The position numbers were made by a program, and so were the translations under genes. The notes beneath the pieces were generated by a model. That model did not search any database. It was given only the letters and a program-made list of their open reading frames with translations, and was not told where the DNA came from. A DNA stretch of 64,000 nt from Paenibacillus sp. cl123 (lineage in GTDB: Bacteria > Bacillota > Bacilli > Paenibacillales > NBRC-103111): assembly GCF_900101595.1 (NCBI RefSeq), contig NZ_FMYY01000009.1, positions 161,773-225,772 on the forward strand, written 5' to 3'. Of the stretch, positions 59,492 to 64,000 are shown one piece after another; position 1 is the stretch's first letter; each line of letters begins with the position of its first letter.

Positions 59492-59967
59492 GATGTTCCT
59501 CCTGAGTTGTTAGTTATTCTCATCTATGGGCAATCATTGCCCTTGCACTCACAGATTACCATGGGAGAAAAACCTATCGCACTCCGCAAAAATTTCCTTT
59601 GTTCGTGTCTTGCTTCCAGCGGCACCACAAACAACCAGCCCCGTCCATCCATCCTCCGGAGCTCTGCCAAACGGCCCGGTATGCCGGATTATGCAGCAAA
59701 GCCGTATTACATAAGGCTTTACCGCATATCTATCAGCCATGTATATAACACTGGATGAACGTGGTACGGAAAATCCTTCTCAAGGTCTTCAGAAACAGTT
59801 CCCTGCATTGGCAGAAATGTGCTATAACATTTCGTCACGTCCTAATTTCAGGATAAATTCTTGAATTATGGGAAAAATTCAACTGCTCCCTGCAAAATAG
59901 ATGCTCCGCCCCTGGCAAGCTGCCTTGAAATTCGTAATCACTTCTATACGGGAGGCTAAATGTTGTA
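59492..59967. other. Divergent intergenic region
   Basis: This is the space between the NlpC/P60 gene and the plus-strand 59968 gene. A TGC-TATAAC extended -10 box near 59818-59826 on the plus strand is a possible promoter for the downstream cluster, without a good -35. No gene is credible here. Confidence 0.45.
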
Positions 59968-60360
59968 ATGAATTGGAACGATTGGCCTTTGGAACGATTG
60001 GTCTACTTATTCGTGGGCCTCGCCTACCTGGCCCTCGGCACACACGTAACGTTATCCCATTACAAGAAACTATTTTCTTATAAATCCATGTGGACGCCGG
60101 TTGCCGCCGCTCCGGTCTTTAGCTTGACCGCATTATGGCTTGCCTATTTGCGCAGCACGCCGCTGCTCGTCCTCTTCTCCGGCCTGATGTGGGTAGGTGC
60201 CGGGATCGGGGCAGCCGGTCTGTATTTCCATGTGCATGGCGTTGGCGTCCGCGTCGGAGGTTACTCGATGCGCAACTTTCTGACAGGACCTCCGCTCGTC
60301 ATGCCGGTGCTTTTCGGCGGCATCAGCGTTATCGGCCTGCTTGCTTATTACTGGAGGTGA
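59968..60360 (+). CDS. Small four-helix membrane protein (unrecognised)
   Basis: The 130-residue protein has four hydrophobic helices: the first holds RLVYLFVGLAYLALGTHVTLSH, and the last has VMPVLFGGISVIGLLAYYW. It begins with a short polar head (NWNDWPLE). I do not recognise the family. It stops 10 bp before ATG 60371 of the subunit 3 gene, so it probably belongs to the operon of the dehydrogenase pair and may act as a membrane anchor; this is inference. Confidence 0.7.
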   Translation: MNWNDWPLERLVYLFVGLAYLALGTHVTLSHYKKLFSYKSMWTPVAAAPVFSLTALWLAYLRSTPLLVLFSGLMWVGAGIGAAGLYFHVHGVGVRVGGYSMRNFLTGPPLVMPVLFGGISVIGLLAYYWR

Positions 60361-60370
60361 AGCGGCAGCT

Positions 60371-60994
60371 ATGCCCATCAAGCGTCTAACCCGTTATCCG
60401 GCCTACGATATCATGAGCCAGCAAGCAGAGTGGGATGAACATACCCGCCGTCTCGTCTCAGGCCGTCTGCACACATCCGGCCAATATACATGGCTGACGC
60501 CGGTCGAAGCCGAACTGCTGCGTGCTCTCTGCAGCCTGCTCATGGATGACGATCGCCCCGAAGTCATGCAATTCGTACTGGACCACATAGACCGCACCAT
60601 GTCCGAGGGCAAGGAAAGCCACCGGCAGCCGGATCTCCCCCCTGCTCCGGAGCTTCTTCGATCAGGTCTTCATGCTCTGGACACTTTTTGTCAGACCATG
60701 TATACCAAGCATTTTTTCCACTTGGATGCTGTACATAAGCAGTCGATTCTGGAAGAGCTCAGCCTGGGAGAAATGCCGTATTATGATTTATGGAGCAAAA
60801 CGCCGCCCCAAATATGGTTCAGCAAACTCCTTAGCTTGACGATTGATGCTTATTATTCCCATCCCGAAATATGGTCCGAGATCGGGCATGGCGGTCCCGC
60901 CTATCCCCGGGGATATGTTCGGATGCATCCCGGCGAGCCTGACCCTTGGGAAGCCCGAGAGATTAGGAGGAATAATCATCATGATCAAGCGTAG
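60371..60994 (+). CDS. Gluconate 2-dehydrogenase subunit 3-family protein
   Basis: The ~207-residue protein resembles the small subunit (PF13618 type) that partners GMC-family dehydrogenases, with the YTWLTPVEAELLRALCSLLM and HFFHLDAVHKQSILEELS-like segments. ATG 60371 is preferred because AGGTGAAGCGGC precedes it. Its last 14 bases overlap the start of the GMC oxidoreductase gene, a coupled pair. Subunit 3 carries the twin-arginine signal in some relatives, but none is evident here. Confidence 0.8.
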   Translation: MPIKRLTRYPAYDIMSQQAEWDEHTRRLVSGRLHTSGQYTWLTPVEAELLRALCSLLMDDDRPEVMQFVLDHIDRTMSEGKESHRQPDLPPAPELLRSGLHALDTFCQTMYTKHFFHLDAVHKQSILEELSLGEMPYYDLWSKTPPQIWFSKLLSLTIDAYYSHPEIWSEIGHGGPAYPRGYVRMHPGEPDPWEAREIRRNNHHDQA

Positions 60995-62564
60995 GTACGA
61001 AGGCCAGGAGGTGGATGTCGTCATCGTGGGAGCCGGCGCTTCCGGAGGCGTGCTGGCCAAAGAGCTTAGCGAAGCGAATATGAAGGTTGTCGTGCTTGAG
61101 TCCGGCCCCTTCCGCGACCCCCAGCATGATTTCGCCAGTGATGAGCTGGCCATGCGGAGCCTGGGGTGGCAGGATACCCGCATCGTCGATGGCGCCGATC
61201 CGTTGGAGATGGGCGCGAATAATTCAGGCTGGGGAGTGGGCGGAGGAACGACTCATTTCACAGGTGTGTTTCTGCGTTTTCATGAAACCGATTTTCAAAG
61301 CCATACGCTTGAGGGAATCGGAGAAGACTGGCCGATCACTTACGCGGAGCTGGAGCCTTATTATGACAAAGTCGAACGGGAGATAGCGGTCTCCGGTCCC
61401 CGGCATTTTCCTTGGGGGCCTTTCCGCGGCCCTTATCCGTACCCGGAGCGCGATCCTATCAGTCCCAACGCCCAACTCTTTGCGCAAGGTTGTGAACGGC
61501 TCGGCATACCTTGGACAGTCACTCCGCTGGCTATTCTATCCGCTCCGTTCGAAAACCGCCCTCCCTGTATCAATCGCGGATTTTGCCAGCAGGGCTGTAT
61601 GCCGAATGCCAAGTTCAGCACGCTTATCGTTCATATTCCCAAAGCTATACAGGCCGGGGCAGAGGTGCTTCCCAATTGTACCGTCCTCCGCATCCATACG
61701 GACCTGGCAGGCAAAGCTACCGGCGTCACCTTCGTGCATGACGGCGAAACCTATGAACAGCGGGCGCGGGTCGTCATCGTGGCCGCGCATGTCATCGAAA
61801 CTCCGCGCCTGCTGCTGAACTCGGCGAATGCACTTTTCCCGGACGGACTGGCCAATCGGAGCGGCACTGTCGGACAATCCTTCATGACGCACAGCAGCCA
61901 TGATATGTATGCCCGCTTCGATCAAGAGGTCCGTCTCTACAAAGGAACCCCCGTACTCGCTACGACCCAGGAGTTTTATGCGACCTCGGCAGACCGGGGA
62001 TTCGTCAAGGGCTACACCCTTCACGCCCATGGCGTCAAACCCGTCAGCTTCGCCCAGGGCATCTCCAAGTCAATGGGCCAGGGCCATGCCCCCTTATGGG
62101 GAAGACGCCTGCGAGAGACGCTGCTGGACTACAATTACTACGCGCGCATCACAATGGTCGGCGAGGTGCTTCCCGATCCTCGGAACCGGATCACGCTTAG
62201 CGAGGAGAAGGATGCCCACGGGATGCCTGTCGCCCGTGTAACCTTCAGCTATGGAGACAATGACAAACGGCTGATTGATCATGCGATCGGGCGCATGGAA
62301 GCCATACTCGAAGCGGCCGGGGGGCGTCCTGAGTTCGTCGTACCCGATACCGCTCACTTGATGGGCGGCTGCCGGATGGGGCATGATCCTACAACCTCAG
62401 TCGTCAACAGCTACGGTCAATCGCATGACATCCCGAATCTTTTTCTGTGCAGCGCCAGCATGTTCGTGACATCCGGCGCCGGCAATCCCACCAATACGGT
62501 GATAGCACTGGCTCACAGAACCGCCGACTACCTGAAAAAGCATGCATTGAACTCCGGCTGGTGA
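60981..62564 (+). CDS. GMC-family oxidoreductase (gluconate 2-dehydrogenase flavoprotein type)
   Basis: The 527-residue FAD protein begins RYEGQEVDVVIVGAGASGG, the FAD-binding GxGxxG fold, and has VLESGPFRDPQHDF. The C-terminal GMC region shows HLMGGCRMGHDPTTSVVNS, then LFLCSASMFVTSGAGNPTNT, the Asn-containing active-site pair of this subfamily. AGGAGGAATAATCATC precedes ATG 60981. No cytochrome subunit gene is beside it, so electron acceptor and substrate remain unknown; a sugar or sugar acid is likely by family. Confidence 0.88.
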   Translation: MIKRRYEGQEVDVVIVGAGASGGVLAKELSEANMKVVVLESGPFRDPQHDFASDELAMRSLGWQDTRIVDGADPLEMGANNSGWGVGGGTTHFTGVFLRFHETDFQSHTLEGIGEDWPITYAELEPYYDKVEREIAVSGPRHFPWGPFRGPYPYPERDPISPNAQLFAQGCERLGIPWTVTPLAILSAPFENRPPCINRGFCQQGCMPNAKFSTLIVHIPKAIQAGAEVLPNCTVLRIHTDLAGKATGVTFVHDGETYEQRARVVIVAAHVIETPRLLLNSANALFPDGLANRSGTVGQSFMTHSSHDMYARFDQEVRLYKGTPVLATTQEFYATSADRGFVKGYTLHAHGVKPVSFAQGISKSMGQGHAPLWGRRLRETLLDYNYYARITMVGEVLPDPRNRITLSEEKDAHGMPVARVTFSYGDNDKRLIDHAIGRMEAILEAAGGRPEFVVPDTAHLMGGCRMGHDPTTSVVNSYGQSHDIPNLFLCSASMFVTSGAGNPTNTVIALAHRTADYLKKHALNSGW

Positions 62565-62640
62565 GTCATTGACCGCTCGTCTGAACGTTGGCCACACGAA
62601 TACAACCATTATCGGACTTAAGCCGATAGCCCATATCGCA

Positions 62641-62667
62641 GACCTGACTATCGCCGTCAGGTCTTTT
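62641..62667 (+). terminator. Terminator after the GMC oxidoreductase gene
   Basis: GACCTGAC and GTCAGGTC form an eight-base stem with a seven-base loop, followed by TTTT. Confidence 0.8.
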
Positions 62668-62696
62668 GCCTTTACTCCATTTGCTTGCGAATATAC

Positions 62697-62726
62697 CAAA
62701 AGACCCTTTCCAATAGGAAAGGGTCT
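62697..62726 (-). terminator. Terminator of the rRNA-tRNA transcript
   Basis: AGACCCTTTCC and GGAAAGGGTCT form an 11-base stem followed on the minus strand by TTTTGG. It lies just past tRNA-Lys, ending the cluster. Confidence 0.85.
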
Positions 62727-62744
62727 GACATTTTGAACGTATAG

Positions 62745-62820
62745 TGGTGAGCCATGTAGGACTCGAACCTACGACACCCTGATTAAAAGTCAGGTGCTCT
62801 ACCAACTGAGCTAATGGCTC
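62745..62820 (-). tRNA. tRNA-Lys (anticodon TTT)
   Basis: This is a 76-base cloverleaf with acceptor GAGCCAT/ATGGCTC, anticodon loop CTTTTAA and CCA encoded. It is last in the tRNA cluster. Confidence 0.95.
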
Positions 62821-62828
62821 GAAATGAA

Positions 62829-62914
62829 TGGTGGAGGCTGATGGATTCGAACCACCGAACTCGTCAGAGAACAGATTTACAGTCTGCTGCGTTTGGCCAC
62901 TTCGCTAAGCCTCC
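62829..62914 (-). tRNA. tRNA-Tyr (anticodon GTA)
   Basis: This is an 86-base class II tRNA with the long variable arm, acceptor GGAGGCT/AGCCTCC, anticodon GTA and CCA encoded. Confidence 0.95.
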
Positions 62915-62923
62915 ATGGTACTA

Positions 62924-62999
<76 letters not shown>

Positions 63000-63086
63000 A
63001 TATGTTCAATAGGAATAATCGGCTCGACGCTCTACATGCCAGTCCGTAACTGCGATGCAGCGCTATCAAAGCAATAGAAAATATAT

Positions 63087-63110
63087 TCATGGCGGAGCCG
63101 ACGGGATGCT
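63087..63110 (-). repeat. Truncated second tRNA-Asp 3' end
   Basis: About 25 bases (attcatggcggagccgac then ggat) repeat the exact 3' end and flank of tRNA-Asp at 63199-63222. A nearby CGCTATC-A/G-AAGC motif is also duplicated. The cloverleaf is incomplete, so this is a remnant of an unequal duplication and not a working tRNA. It lies in 63000-63203, which has no other gene. Confidence 0.7.
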
Positions 63111-63203
63111 CTCGTTTCACTTCGAGACTGTGATGTATCGCTATCGAAGCTTATGCTCCGACGAACCCAAGGGTTCTCATCCCTATAAAAGAAAGTATAT
63201 TCA

Positions 63204-63280
63204 TGGCGGAGCCGACGGGATTCGAACCCGCGGTCTCCTGCGTGACAGGCAGGCATGTTAGGCCTCTACACCACGGCTCC
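63204..63280 (-). tRNA. tRNA-Asp (anticodon GTC)
   Basis: This is a 77-base cloverleaf with acceptor GGAGCCG/CGGCTCC, anticodon loop CTGTCAC, discriminator G and CCA encoded. Confidence 0.95.
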
Positions 63281-63288
63281 TCATGAAA

Positions 63289-63364
<76 letters not shown>

Positions 63365-63375
63365 ATATTAAATTA

Positions 63376-63451
63376 TGGTGGAGGCTGACGGGATCGAACC
63401 GCCGACCCTCTGCTTGTAAGGCAGATGCTCTCCCAGCTGAGCTAAGCCTCC
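63376..63451 (-). tRNA. tRNA-Val (anticodon TAC)
   Basis: This is a 76-base cloverleaf with acceptor GGAGGCT/AGCCTCC, anticodon TAC and CCA encoded. Confidence 0.95.
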
Positions 63452-63478
63452 ACGCGTTCAAAACTTCATTAAAATAAA

Positions 63479-63555
63479 TGGTAGCGGCAGAGGGGATCGA
63501 ACCCCCGACCTTACGGGTATGAACCGTACGCTCTAGCCAGCTGAGCTACGCCGCC
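63479..63555 (-). tRNA. tRNA-Met, elongator (anticodon CAT)
   Basis: This is a 77-base cloverleaf with anticodon CAT and CCA encoded. The sequence matches elongator Met rather than initiator or Ile-CAU types: it has an ordinary paired first base and lacks the GGG/CCC initiator anticodon stem. Confidence 0.85.
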
Positions 63556-63567
63556 ATATGAGTAAAA

Positions 63568-63655
63568 CGGAGAGAGAGGGATTCGAACCCTCGCACCACT
63601 TACGCAGTCTAACCCCTTAGCAGAGGGTCCCCTTGAGCCACTTGGGTATCTCTCC
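63568..63655 (-). tRNA. tRNA-Ser (anticodon GCT)
   Basis: This is an 88-base class II tRNA with acceptor GGAGAGA/TCTCTCC and anticodon GCT. Unlike its seven neighbours it has no encoded CCA. It is the first tRNA after the 23S gene. Confidence 0.93.
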
Positions 63656-63756
63656 AAGCCCTACAATCAAAGCTTGCGCCTTGAAAACTGGATACGAAAC
63701 TTAGCATGCTGAATGCTTTTAGCTAGCTTACGAAGTGGTTTACTCCGTAAACCTAT
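63656..63756 (-). other. 23S-to-tRNA spacer with 3' half of the 23S processing stem
   Basis: The minus strand reads GTTTCGTATCCAGTTTTCAAGG (63700-63679), the complement of the TTGAAAACTGGATA motif that normally precedes 23S in Bacilli. The two halves pair to make the stalk cut during 23S maturation. No 5S gene lies between 23S and tRNA-Ser, so 5S must be elsewhere. Confidence 0.7.

Positions 63757-64000
<244 letters not shown>

Noticed and set aside
63681..63700. TTGAAAACTGGATACGAAAC on the plus strand, at first sight the 5' leader of an inverted rRNA operon
   Set aside because: This motif and its complement flank 23S on both sides and pair into the processing stem, so the antisense copy after 23S is expected. 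No inversion is needed.

Overview
The window looks like chromosome from a Gram-positive, spore-former-type Firmicute of the Paenibacillaceae. The reasons are gene order and sequence type: hprK-lgt-ppaX-yvoF-hisZGDBHAFI-hisJ-prs-TPR-trxB-glcK-rapZ-yvcK-whiA-crh-like, cggR-gapA-pgk-tpiA-gpmI-eno, secG-rnr-smpB-ssrA, a YesM/YesN-type two-component system beside an LplB/LplC-type sugar importer, and a copper-amine-oxidase-fold/PKD secreted protein of the kind common in Paenibacillus. No species call is attempted. Almost all core genes are on the minus strand, pointing away from an rRNA operon whose 23S 3' end closes the window at 64,000.

Layout. (1) 1-3.9 kb, accessory: an incomplete secreted GLUG-repeat protein, a TetR regulator with a 24-bp palindromic operator, decayed fragments of an EamA transporter and an FMN azoreductase, and a multi-pass membrane protein resembling Pyr4-type terpene cyclases. 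(2) About 4.0-10.7 kb: a heavily deleted prophage or integrative element lying against the 3' end of the tmRNA gene. It is bounded by an 82-bp displaced ssrA fragment (80/82 identical). It keeps a broken tail protein, an AT-rich acyltransferase on the opposite strand, an H-type-lectin-like tail protein, a 5'-truncated tailspike and a 5'-truncated, frameshifted large serine recombinase. (3) 10.6-15 kb: ssrA, smpB, rnr and secG, covering ribosome rescue, RNA decay and secretion. (4) 15-23.5 kb: a two-component system, an ABC sugar importer without its own ATPase, a metallophosphoesterase and an M50-like membrane protease. (5) 23.7-31.2 kb: the complete lower-glycolysis operon under CggR, with operator and promoter visible. 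(6) 31.4-35.6 kb: tRNA-Arg, clpP with a CtsR site, and two envelope proteins. (7) 35.7-44.4 kb: crh-like HPr, whiA, yvcK, rapZ, glcK, trxB, a TPR-HTH protein and prs. (8) 44.5-53.7 kb: a complete histidine operon plus yvoF and ppaX. (9) 53.7-62.6 kb: lgt, hprK, an MsmX-type ATPase, a PucR-type regulator, a twin-domain NlpC/P60 hydrolase and a gluconate-dehydrogenase-like pair. (10) 62.7-64 kb: eight tRNAs and the 23S 3' end.

How they fit together. Much of the window is carbon control: glucose phosphorylation (GlcK), triose metabolism under CggR, HPr kinase, and an HPr/Crh-like target that carries both His15 and Ser46. The MsmX-type ATPase is the probable energiser of the ATPase-less importer at 16-19.5 kb. 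Prs supplies PRPP to the adjacent histidine pathway. The most distinctive local features are the eroded element at ssrA, the Pyr4-like protein, the H15-bearing Crh-position protein, the inactive-plus-active NlpC/P60 tandem and a long stem-loop between gapA and pgk. No clearly new defence or biosynthetic system was found.
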